Positions 19,837 through 29,817 of a stretch of DNA of 64,000 nt are shown here, in pieces. Source of the stretch: Bacteroidota bacterium. Its GTDB lineage: Bacteria > Bacteroidota > Bacteroidia > AKYH767-A > 2013-40CM-41-45. The DNA lies in NCBI GenBank assembly GCA_016708785.1, contig JADJFC010000011.1:68623-132622 (forward strand), in the 5' to 3' direction. The position numbers and the translations under genes are program-made. Within the stretch, counting starts at the first letter, position 1. Each line of letters opens with the position of its first letter. The notes under the pieces were generated by a model. It worked only from the letters and a program-made list of their open reading frames with translations, did no database searches and had not been told where the DNA came from.

Positions 19837-22326
19837 TTAATTATTTTTTGGCAAGCCCAGAAGATTCACAAAAAGTCTGTAAGCCCCCGGAATTCCGGCA
19901 GGCAATTCTCTGAAGAAAGCAAGACCTGTATAAACAAAATTTCCTTTGCCGTATTTCGCAACGATCAAACTTCCATCATTGGCTTTCTCACCGGGATCAT
20001 TCATCGAAAGGATTTTTTGATATGCCGGATCAAGATCAGACGCAAAATAAATTCCTCTTTCTTGCTTCCATCCTTTAAAATCATCCTGATTAATTTTATT
20101 TGGGAAATTAAGTGCTGATTGAGATGCATCAACAAAGCGAACTTCAGCATTTTCGTCCGTTACACGTTCACGAGAAATGTTGAAAGGATAAGGAGAAATT
20201 TTTGCGATCAATGGCCCGATCCTATTGTTAGTATTGTACTGCACAATGAAATTCCCGCCTTGCTTTACATATTCCAGCAATTTTGCATTGTGATTCTGCA
20301 TCCAGTCATTTGTGTTATAGGCACGTATTCCTGTAACTATTGCATCGAAATTATTCAGATTAGTTTTCGATAACATTTCATCGGAAAGGATAGTTACATT
20401 GTAACCAATCTGCACAAGACATTCAGCAACATCATCACCCGCACCCGGAATATATCCGACATTCAATCCTCCCAACTTAATATCTGCACTGACAATTTTT
20501 GATCTTGCATCCGTGAGCATAAACTGATACGGGATGTGATCATATTCTATTCGTTGAATACTTTGTGAAACTGAATCACTTCCAGTTACTACCATAGCAG
20601 AAACAAATCCATCTGAATTAGATGCAGGTGGAGTTATTGTCGTTTCAAATATCCGGTTACTATTTCTATTTGTTGATTCCAGATCAAAGACTGATGGCTC
20701 TGCCTTCCATCCTGAGGGAATATTTACGAGGACCTTTCCCTGAACACTATCGGAATTTGCAGTAACTGTCAACTGAATTTTTGATGACTTTCCATTTCTG
20801 AAAGTAAATGCACGAGCAGAAAAATTAACTGCTACGGGTGGCAATACTTCAAACGGCCTATAAATTTCACTTTTGGTTGGATCTATACTTTTATAAACAA
20901 GAGGACGCATAACTTGTAAATCAATCCCAGCAATATTCACTTTGAAAAGAACTGAAACAGCCGCACTATTCTCCGGCTGTAGAAGCATCATTGGATCATT
21001 TACTGTAAAGAATCCTTCGTCGTGACCACTCTTTAACCAATATGGATTTGAATATGCAATATTCTTATCAAGAGAAATGCTTCTCTTGAATGTTCTCATC
21101 ACGTTTTTATTCAAGGGGATTTCAGCAATAGTATCTGAACTTGAAGTATAAACAATACTCGTAATTTTTACTGAAGCATCACTTCTATTAATCGCATAAG
21201 TTGAAATATCTGTATTCTTGCCGGGAATGCCGGAAAAATTACTTGCTGCTACTTCAAGCCATAAGCCTGCACAATTGACGATAAGATTTTCTGTTTCCTT
21301 TAATTTCTGATTTTTCCAATACAATATATTTTCATCATTCACCGGCAAAGCAATAAGTGCGTTTCGAATTGATTTTAATGCTTCTATACTATTTGAAGGA
21401 GATTCAGAATTAAAATTTGCAATGCAGGAATTTATTTTTTCGATAATGTCATTCCGATTTCCTAAACGATTCCATGTGTGATCAACATTTTCAAATAGAT
21501 CTGTCTTTACTGAATCACCCTTTAACTGTTTAAAATATTCAATTTGTTCTCCGCGTGATCTGGCAGAACCAAACCCTTGGCTTTTATGCATCGAGCGACT
21601 TTCTGCTGCTATTTCACCATAACTTTTTCCCAACAGAGTGTTGAATCCACCTACATCGATCTTGATCTGATCAGGAGAAGTTGTATTGGTAGTTCCGAAG
21701 TTGAATGTATTCCAGAAAACACTTTTCACCTGCCATGGTTCAGTGAATTTCAATTGCCATTCAAATCTTGTTGGATCTGCAGCCGCTGAATATGCTTCAA
21801 CAGCAAGAAGTGCAGAAGCAGTATGATGACCATGACCACCTTCACCGGTAGTCGGGAAACGACAAATAATTACATCCGGCCTAAAATTTCTGATGATCCA
21901 AACCATGTCAGAAAGAATAGTATCCTTTTTCCAAAACTGAAACGTCTCTTCCGGATTTTTGGAATAACCAAAGTCATTTGCCCGGGTAAAAAATTGCTCT
22001 GCTCCGTCCACTCTTCTTGCCGCTAACAATTCCTGAGTACGAATTAGTCCTAAAAGTTCGGCCTGCTCCTTTCCCACAAGATTTTGACCGCCATCTCCAC
22101 GTGTAATTGATAAATAGCCTGTACGCAATTTCTTTTCTTTACTCAAATAAGTAAGTAGTCTGGTGTTCTCATCATCAGGATGAGCGGCGATATATAGAAC
22201 AGATCCAACAACATTTAACTTCTTCATTCCCTGAAGGATTTCGGAAGAGCTCATTTGTTGTTGAGACTGAGCGAATATATTAAATGACAAAAATGTTATG
22301 ATAATAACAAATGGAATGCGTTTCAT
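19837..22326 (-). CDS. Secreted PIG-L family deacetylase, large type
   Basis: A signal peptide (to about residue 19, IFAQ) is followed by a PIG-L/LmbE domain (about 35-250) with the zinc-site motif AAHPDDENTR. It also has TRGDGGQNL and the downstream GEGGHGHHTAS. The middle and C-terminal 550 residues form beta-rich segments. A final alpha/beta domain (about 590-829: GYIPGAGDDVAECLVQIGYNV, DAIVTGIRAYNTNDWMQNHN, FIVQYN) resembles a GATase1/ThuA-like fold. PIG-L enzymes remove N-acetyl groups from sugars. Heads the three-gene operon with the small membrane protein and the SSS symporter, suggesting periplasmic processing and uptake of an acetylated or amino sugar. Confidence 0.85.
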   Translation of the reverse strand: MKRIPFVIIITFLSFNIFAQSQQQMSSSEILQGMKKLNVVGSVLYIAAHPDDENTRLLTYLSKEKKLRTGYLSITRGDGGQNLVGKEQAELLGLIRTQELLAARRVDGAEQFFTRANDFGYSKNPEETFQFWKKDTILSDMVWIIRNFRPDVIICRFPTTGEGGHGHHTASALLAVEAYSAAADPTRFEWQLKFTEPWQVKSVFWNTFNFGTTNTTSPDQIKIDVGGFNTLLGKSYGEIAAESRSMHKSQGFGSARSRGEQIEYFKQLKGDSVKTDLFENVDHTWNRLGNRNDIIEKINSCIANFNSESPSNSIEALKSIRNALIALPVNDENILYWKNQKLKETENLIVNCAGLWLEVAASNFSGIPGKNTDISTYAINRSDASVKITSIVYTSSSDTIAEIPLNKNVMRTFKRSISLDKNIAYSNPYWLKSGHDEGFFTVNDPMMLLQPENSAAVSVLFKVNIAGIDLQVMRPLVYKSIDPTKSEIYRPFEVLPPVAVNFSARAFTFRNGKSSKIQLTVTANSDSVQGKVLVNIPSGWKAEPSVFDLESTNRNSNRIFETTITPPASNSDGFVSAMVVTGSDSVSQSIQRIEYDHIPYQFMLTDARSKIVSADIKLGGLNVGYIPGAGDDVAECLVQIGYNVTILSDEMLSKTNLNNFDAIVTGIRAYNTNDWMQNHNAKLLEYVKQGGNFIVQYNTNNRIGPLIAKISPYPFNISRERVTDENAEVRFVDASQSALNFPNKINQDDFKGWKQERGIYFASDLDPAYQKILSMNDPGEKANDGSLIVAKYGKGNFVYTGLAFFRELPAGIPGAYRLFVNLLGLPKNN

Positions 22327-22447
22327 AAGGTAGCTTTGGATTTCGGTGGGAAAATACGGCTTTTTTTATTAATAGTCAGCATAGCTACGTAATTGGTTTT
22401 ATTATCTTGTCCACTGAATTTGCCCTCCATTTTTAACAAATGCTATC

Positions 22448-24048
22448 ATGAAGATATATCATCCAATTGCAATCTACTTTTTCTTTACAATTATAACAGG
22501 AATTCTAATTCCGAATCTTGCCAGTTCGCAGATCAACCGATCATGGGACTATTCCTTTAACCCACCTAATAACTATGAAGCCTCCGGCAATTGTATAACA
22601 GTATTGCCTTCCGGAAAAACAATCACAGGGGGAATTTACAAAAGTAGTACCGGGACCAATAGAAACACTTTACTCTTAATCGATAAATCAGGAAATTTTC
22701 TGGATGTCGACACTTCTAACCCTGGCTTCGGATACCGCAAAGTAATTTATGATGGCAATGGGAATATCTTCGCTGCTGCAACTCTAAATAATGATTCCCT
22801 GCCAATCAATAAAATTGTTGTTGCACGTTTTGATACCACTTTTTCTAATAGACAATTTTTTGTTCCGGATAGTATTACTACTTTTCCCGGTTACGATGTT
22901 TTGGATATGACCCTCTTGAGCAACTCAACTATTGTTGTCGCTTCTCATTGGGATGCGTTTCCTATCGTAAGCTTATCATTATTGTGTATGGATTTTGCAG
23001 GGAATGTTTTATGGGAAAGAATAGATTCCTCTTTTGAATTTTCATATGATGTAAAATTGCTCCCCGACTCATCAGGTGGACTTTTTGTAGCAGGATCGGG
23101 GCGCGATACTTCAACATCAACGAATTTCATATTTGCATTTCATTACTCCTCATCCGGAGTGCGTGATTGGTCAGTCACTCACTATTCTCCTCAGCCATTT
23201 GCTGACATGAATGATATTGTAATGGACATCAATAAGAATATTTACATCTCAGGAATTATAATGGACAGCGTAGGACAGGAAGGTATTCTTATGAAATTGG
23301 ATACAATTGGAAATGTACTTTGGAATAAATCCATCCTCCCACTTCCCTATTCAAGACTTACGACAGATAATCATGGAAACATTTATGGAGCAGTTGTCCC
23401 GCAAAATGGACTTGATGTTCTGACAATAGAAAAACTTGATTCTTCAGGAACTTTCATTAACAGCACAAGCTTTCAATCAGCGACTTACTTCACTTCTGAT
23501 CTTGGAGATTTCCGTATGCTTGAAAATGGAATCATTGCAGCTACAGGAGGACTTTATGTTCTGTCATTCCCAAAAACCGATCTTTATATTGCGACCTTCG
23601 ATACCTCTTTAAGTTTGTTGGGGTACGATATTTATAACTCTCAAAACCTTTTAGGTGAAAAAGGAAATGCTATATCCGAGGTGTCCAATTCGAATGTTTA
23701 CGTTTGCGGGAGATTTAATTTTGAAAATCAGTTTGAGACTTCGAATATTGGCGTTGCCAAGTATGATCTTTCAGGAATAATCAATGGAGTAAAAACGAAA
23801 ACTACTTACATGCTTCAATTTTCCCAAATCCATCCACAGGAAAATTCACGATTAAATTTCCGTCGTATCTGGATAACAACGTCAGCATTCAAATATTAAA
23901 TAGTACTGGTGAGATAGTATTCAAAAATGACTTATCAATAACTTCAGGACAAATAGAATTTAATTTAAACCTTAAACCCGGATTTTATATTTTGATTGCT
24001 GATATGGAAAGTAGAAGAAACATCACAAAGGTTTTTATTAGCTATTAA
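22448..24048 (+). CDS. Secreted beta-propeller-like protein with T9SS signal (frameshifted)
   Basis: A signal peptide (to about SSQI) is followed by repeated blade-like units of the type GGIYKSSTGTNRNTLLLIDKSG, LLPDSSGGLFVAGSGRDTS and YISGIIMDSVGQEGILMKLD. These are typical of Bacteroidota surface propellers. The frame is lost at an A5 run (23791-23795) and stops at 23899. Adding one base gives LHASIFPNPSTGKFTIKF, then GFYILIADMESR, a T9SS type A sorting domain ending at 24046-24048. The rejoined protein is about 533 residues. Confidence 0.82.
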
Positions 24049-24162
24049 TGCAAATCTCGGCTCACATTTTCCTTCATATATTAAAGAATCTCCATTCAAA
24101 CACACAATTGAATTTTAAATTGATTCCAGATTCAGTTATCTTTACACTTCAATTAATTTTGA

Positions 24163-26644
24163 ATGGAACCAATAAAGACAGAAGCGTTTGACCTTGCATT
24201 GAAATTTATTAATGAAACAAACGTAAATATATTTCTCACCGGAAAAGCCGGAACCGGGAAGACTACATTTTTAAAGTACCTTAAGGAGAATCCAATTAAG
24301 AACATGGCAATCGCTGCGCCTACGGGCGTTGCAGCCATTAATGCCGGCGGCATCACTTTGCATTCAATGTTTCATTTACCGTTTGGACCGTTTATTCCTG
24401 TTCACAGTGGAGCTACTTTTGGATTTGACAAAAAAACTCTGCTTTCAAGATTGAGATATAATTCAGACAAGATAAATTTCATTAATACTCTTGAATTACT
24501 TGTGATCGACGAAGCCATCATGGTGGCAGCATATACTGTTGATGCAATTGATACGATTCTCCGATCTGTCAGACATAAACAAATTCCATTTGGTGGTGTG
24601 CAGGTTCTTTTCATTGGCGACTTGTATCAATTACAACCGGTTGTCAAAGATGATGAAAGGCTAGCACTAAAACCGCATTATTCCTCCAACTTTTTCTTTG
24701 ATAGTCATGTGCTGAGAGATAACATTCCTATCATGGTAGAATTGAAAACAATTTTTCGTCAGAAGGATGAAAAATTCATTGATATTTTGAATGGCCTACG
24801 TGAAAACAAACTCACCAAAGAGCATCTAGCTATTCTAAACTCGCGATTGAACCGGGATTTTATTTCCCGCGATGGTGATGGGTATATTACTCTGACAACA
24901 CACAATGTCAATGCAAATAGATTAAACGAACTAAAACTAAATCGATTAAAAACACCTCAGCTAAAATTTCAAGCGGAAATTGACGGTATTTTCCCGGAAC
25001 ATATTTTGCCTGCAGAAAAAGAACTGATCTTAAAAAGAGATGCTCAGGTTATGTTCATCAAGAATGATTCCGAAGGCAAGAAATTCTTTAACGGCAAAAT
25101 TGGAATTATCACCGATATTTCTGAAGATGAAATTATTGTCACCTGCGATGGAGTTGATATTTCTGTTGGGAAACACGTCTGGGAAAATCTGACTTATTCA
25201 GTTGATGAGAAAACGAAAGACATCAAAGAAAATGTAGCCGGCACTTTTACTCAATACCCTTTGCGATTGGCATAGGCAATTACAATTCACAAAAGCCAGG
25301 GACTGACATTCGACAAAGTTGTGATCGATGCTGAAAATGCATTTGCAAACGGACAAGTGTATGTAGCTTTAAGCCGCGCTACTTCTCTCGAAGGGCTAAT
25401 TCTCACAAGTCCTTTAAATGACCGCTTTCTTGGTCCACATGCCGACCTGAAACACTGGCAAGAAACAAAACACAATGAGAAATCACTTCCTGAACTTTTT
25501 GAAAAAGCACGACAAGAATATTTGAAGCAAATGCTGTTCAATGTATTTTCATATGAACAATATTTGTTTTACTTCAATAAACTGAACAAAGAAATTGCCG
25601 AATTTATTACTGAAGATGCTGATCGTTTATGGCTTTCTGAGTTTTCAATCAAGCACCAGAGCCTTCTTGCTACGTCTATCAAATTTAAGCAGCAACTACA
25701 TGAGGTATGGAATTCCAATCCCGACTATTTATCGAATGAAAAACTCATTTTACGTGTAAATGAAGCTGCAAAATACTTTTCAGAGCAACTTCAAGAATGG
25801 CAAAGCATTTTTGCAAGTCATCAATTGAAGATCACAAATAAAAAGTCAGCCAGATACATTGACAAGGTCTTTGAAGAGATCAATGAGCAAATATTATTCA
25901 GTAAAACAAAAACAGACTTATGCATCTCAGATTTTCAACTGAACGAACTTGCAACATGGAAAAGAGCACTTCCTGCAAAAGATTGAAAAGATCAAAACCA
26001 CATATTTATCATCAGCTGAAGAAGAATACGAAGAAAATAAATTGGGTCTCTTTAAATTACTTGTTTCATATAGAGATGAAATCGCTGAGGAGGTGGATCT
26101 TCCACCCTATACGATATTCAGCAACTTTGCAATCAGGAATTGTTGTACACTATTGCCCGGAGATGAGGCATCTTTATCGGCTGTTGGAGGATTCGGAAAA
26201 TCAAAAGCGGCTGAATATGGGGAAGCTGTTTTGAAAATAATTCGCAACTATTGTGAGGAACATAGCATTGAATTGAACTTTGTAAAGGAAAAGAAAAAGC
26301 CAAAACCAAAATCCATTTTCAAAAAATCAGACACTTTATCGGCAACAGTAAATGAAACGATTGCTCTTGTAAAATCAGGGAATAGTATCAATGATGTTTG
26401 TAAAATAAGAAAACTCGCACAGTCAACCATTGAAGGTCATCTGGCTTTGGCAGTACAAAATAATCTGATCCAGATTGAAACTCTTATGGAGATCGATGAA
26501 ATAGAAAAGATACGATCTTATTTTTCTGCCTCATCTACTGATCTAACTATTGCGAGAAAAAATTGCGATAACAAATTTTCGTTTGGGAAATTGAAATTGG
26601 TGCAAGCATGGATAATTTCGAGAAAGAATGAAGTATTGAGGTGA
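24163..26644 (+). pseudogene. PIF1-like helicase with HRDC and HTH domains; amber stop and frameshift
   Basis: The N-terminal helicase has Walker A LTGKAGTGKTTFLKYL, Walker B LLVIDEA, GDLYQLQPV and, later, TIHKSQGLTFDKVVID and VYVALSRATSLEGL. A TAG at 25273-25275 stops the frame where relatives would have Trp (PLRLA-stop-AITIHKSQG; TGG to TAG). A second lesion, an extra A in the run at 25960-25963, shifts the frame into an HRDC domain (LLPGDEASLSAVGGFGKSKA) and a C-terminal HTH_40-like segment. Rejoined, it is about 827 residues and should act as a 5'-3' DNA helicase in repair. Whether it is dead or misread cannot be told from sequence. Confidence 0.85.
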
Positions 26645-26715
26645 GGAATATTCCTTTTTCAAATTTTTTTATGATCTGAACCTAGCCAAATAATTAACCT
26701 TCTTTTCTCAGTTCC

Positions 26716-26867
26716 GGCTCACACTATTCCACTTTCAAGCTCAATTTTGAGACAATTGAGCCACAAATTGAGTAATTTTGAGCTTTAAATTCATTTGTAG
26801 CTCATATTTTTGGAATTCAGGCTCATTATTGTTTATATTTGAGCCACAAATAGTGCAAATCTGAGCT
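26716..26867. promoter_or_regulatory. Phased array of eight TGAGCY half-sites upstream of fic
   Basis: Eight hexamers of TGAGC(C/T) or its complement start at 26716, 26738, 26757, 26779, 26799, 26820, 26840 and 26862. The spacings are 22, 19, 22, 20, 21, 20 and 22 bases, two helical turns each. Their orientation alternates in pairs (two minus, two plus, two minus, two plus). Some copies share longer context (GAGCCACAAAT at 26759 and 26842). The array ends 13 bases before the Fic start codon, so it covers the promoter. An operator for the Fic protein's own winged-helix domain is the simplest reading. Confidence 0.75.
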
Positions 26868-26880
26868 TAAAATAATTACG

Positions 26881-27931
26881 ATGTCAAAATCCCATGAGCA
26901 TAGAAGAGAAATAATCCTGAGTTTCATTAGAGAAAATCCCAACTGTTCATCCAAAGAGATTCATGAAGGTATATCTGAAACCTTAGGATATGCAACAGTA
27001 AAAAGAATGCTGCAGAATCTTCTTTTAGAAAATTTGATTGTTGTTTCCGGAAATGGCAAAGGAACAAAATACAATATCAGCACGAGTTACGATCTGCTAC
27101 ATCCAATTTCCGTTGAAAATTATTTTCAAAAAGAAATTGATGAAAGAAAAATCAAAAACAGTTTTAATTTTTCTCTAATTCGGGACACTTTATCAAGCGT
27201 TCCAATATTCTCTGAACCGGAAATAAATCATCTAACAAAATTACAAAATCATTTTAAACAAAGATCTTCTCTACTTTCCGGAAACGAATACCATAACGCA
27301 CTTGAACGATTAGCAATAGATCTAAGCTGGAAGTCTTCTCAAATTGAAGGCAATACCTACTCTTTGCTGGAGACTGAAAGACTGTTAAAGGAAAAAGAAA
27401 CTGCATCAGGCAAAACTAAAGATGAAGCATCCATGCTTCTCAATCATAAAGAAGCGTTAGATTTTATTATTGCTAATCCAACTTTTGTGTCTCCTTTAAC
27501 TGTTTCAACAATTGAAAGTATACACAGCATACTAATAAAGGAATTGAATGTTGACAGAAACATAAGAAAACACACTGTAGGAATTTCAGGAACTAACTAC
27601 AAGCCACTTGACAATGAATTTCAAATTAGGGAAGCGTTGGATCAAATGTGCATTTTAATAAATAAAACCGAAAATGTTTTTGAAAAAGGTCTATTAACCT
27701 TAGTATTAGTATCCTATATACAACCCTTTTCTGATGGGAACAAAAGAACTGCACGTATTGTAAGCAATGCAATTTTAATAAACAACAACTATTGCCCATT
27801 ATCATTTAGAACTGTTAATAGTATTGATTACAAAAAAGCAATGCTGATATTTTATGAGCAAAACAACGTTAGCCCTATGAAAGAGATTTTTCATTAATCA
27901 GTTTGAGTTTGCTGTTAATACTTATTTTTAG
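26881..27931 (+). CDS. Fic-domain protein with N-terminal winged helix (frameshifted near end)
   Basis: Residues 1-70 form a winged-helix DNA-binding domain (SSKEIHEGISETLGYATVKRML). A class II inhibitory motif follows in SSQIEGNTYS, then the Fic core. The Fic loop reads YIQPFSDGNKRTAR, so the catalytic His of HPFxxGNxR is Gln here (codon CAA). The frame ends at 27897. Removing one T from the run at 27887-27891 gives FINQFEFAVNTYF, the usual family ending, with a stop at 27929-27931. Fic enzymes usually AMPylate proteins. Without the His, activity is doubtful and a regulatory role is possible. It converges with dabB, 8 bases away. Confidence 0.85.
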
Positions 27932-27939
27932 AACTTCAA

Positions 27940-29811
27940 TTACGATGACCGATACGCAATAGGATGCGTTTGCTTTTTATGTGGCCCCAAAAACAATCTT
28001 GCATAGATTCGTAACACTGCCAATTCTAACACAAGGAAGTTGATGGTTGTCATGGTGATCAGCAAGTACTCCTCCTTATCGATGTGAGTGAACATTAGGT
28101 CAATTCCAATAAAGGAAGGTGTAAAAGGTAAACTTACGAAGGCAAAACAGGCAAGTAAAAACACGAATGCAAGTTTAGGATGATGGTAAATGTGCCCGTA
28201 GAAATCATCCAATGAAACATGGCGTTCAGCGATCAACAATTTACGCAAAGCATAGGAACCAACTATCGCAGCAATGATCAACCCGCTTGCATAGAGAGCA
28301 ATTTCACCATATTCATATGTGTCATTCAGCAAAGCAATAGCCAAAACGCAATAGAATTGACTAAGAATTATTATTCCCCATGCCCTTATCGCATTTTTTC
28401 TCTCAACAAATGCTATTAAAATTAAAAGCATGCTAATTAACGAGAACAACAAATGCAATGTCTCGTCAAGTTGTGGCGGCAATGTTTCATAAAAGGAAAA
28501 AATAACTAACCCTGCTATATAAACGATGCTTAAAACGATCAAGGCAGCATTACTTGACATGAAATAAAACATCTTTCCGACACGTTTAAATGGATTCCAC
28601 AACGCTTTCTTCAATAAAGCATCCATGTTCCACTCTTTTATCCCGAGCAAATAAAATGTATTTCTTAGTTTACCGGCAAAGGTTCGTTTTGTATCATATT
28701 TCTTTGGCGAATAATTGAAGACTTGATCATGGATCAAATAGCCAAGTACAGACGGAGACACCAATAATTGATATGTTCTCAAGAATGCATTACCTGCGAA
28801 ATGCACTAAAACCAAATTGTGCCAACCAAGCGCAACTTCAATGAACATCAATCCAATTTGCGCTATGGAAGCATAGGCAATTTGTGTCTTAACTGTCGCC
28901 TGAACATTTGCTATAAGTGAGGCTATAATAGTTGTTGCTGCTCCAATTACAATGATTCCAACTTTCATCACTTCTACTGATTCCCAATACGAATGTGTTC
29001 TTAATAGTAAAAACACTCCCAGATGCACAGAAAGGGAACCATAAAATACGGCACTCGAAGTGGTCGGACCTTCCATGGCTCTTGGCAACCATGAAGAAAA
29101 TGGAAATTGCGCTGATTTGATGGTAGCAGAAATTACTAGCATTGTTATAGTAAACAATGCAAATCCATAATGCTCATTAATATGAGAGTTTACTAGACCT
29201 ACGTCTTCCAGCTGTAAAAAAGTAATATTTTCATGCCATAAATGATGACTCATCCATAATGACAGCAACAGACAAATGTCTCCAAGTCTGTAAAGGGAAA
29301 TCGTCTTTAAGGCATTCTTAACAGGCAAATATCTATCTCTGTAAAATGCAATCAATAAAAAGGATGTGATACCTAAAAATTCCCAGCCAATAAATAATGT
29401 TTCAAAGTTACCGGCGAAAACCGCAACGTTATATCCAAAAAAGAACAACAAGACAGTATTGAAGAATCTTTTGTAGCCCTCATCTCTATGCAAATAGTAT
29501 TTACTAAAGATCAAAACCAGAAAAGTGATCAATGCTCCAACAAAAGCAAACATTGCTGTTGACTTGTCGAAATAAAAATCAAGAAATATTTCTATGGTAT
29601 CTTCCTTATAAAAAACAAAGTGTTTCAAATTTAAAATAGATGCTCCATGCAATAACCAACTTACAATGAAAACAGAAAGTCCGGCTAATTGCAATCCAAC
29701 GATTGTATAAGCAACACCTGAAATCAATTTCTCTTGCCTGTTAGCAAATAGTAAACTAAGGACGAATCCTAAAAGGGGTATAAATACAAAGAGTTGAAGT
29801 AATTGTTCCAT
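27940..29811 (-). CDS. dabB: DabB: NuoL-like proton-conducting subunit of the DAB carbon transporter
   Basis: A 623-residue membrane protein of the NuoL/Mrp antiporter superfamily. It has GWEFLGITSFLLIAFYRDR, the proton-channel block SATIKSAQFPFSSWLPRAME followed by GPTTSS, and about 14 or more hydrophobic helices. It lies 6 bases after dabA in the same direction. In DAB complexes this subunit couples the proton gradient to one-way hydration of CO2 by DabA. The pairing with a DUF2309 protein, rather than with other complex I genes, supports DabB over NuoL. Confidence 0.9.
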   Translation of the reverse strand: MEQLLQLFVFIPLLGFVLSLLFANRQEKLISGVAYTIVGLQLAGLSVFIVSWLLHGASILNLKHFVFYKEDTIEIFLDFYFDKSTAMFAFVGALITFLVLIFSKYYLHRDEGYKRFFNTVLLFFFGYNVAVFAGNFETLFIGWEFLGITSFLLIAFYRDRYLPVKNALKTISLYRLGDICLLLSLWMSHHLWHENITFLQLEDVGLVNSHINEHYGFALFTITMLVISATIKSAQFPFSSWLPRAMEGPTTSSAVFYGSLSVHLGVFLLLRTHSYWESVEVMKVGIIVIGAATTIIASLIANVQATVKTQIAYASIAQIGLMFIEVALGWHNLVLVHFAGNAFLRTYQLLVSPSVLGYLIHDQVFNYSPKKYDTKRTFAGKLRNTFYLLGIKEWNMDALLKKALWNPFKRVGKMFYFMSSNAALIVLSIVYIAGLVIFSFYETLPPQLDETLHLLFSLISMLLILIAFVERKNAIRAWGIIILSQFYCVLAIALLNDTYEYGEIALYASGLIIAAIVGSYALRKLLIAERHVSLDDFYGHIYHHPKLAFVFLLACFAFVSLPFTPSFIGIDLMFTHIDKEEYLLITMTTINFLVLELAVLRIYARLFLGPHKKQTHPIAYRSS

Positions 29812-29817
29812 TGGTGC

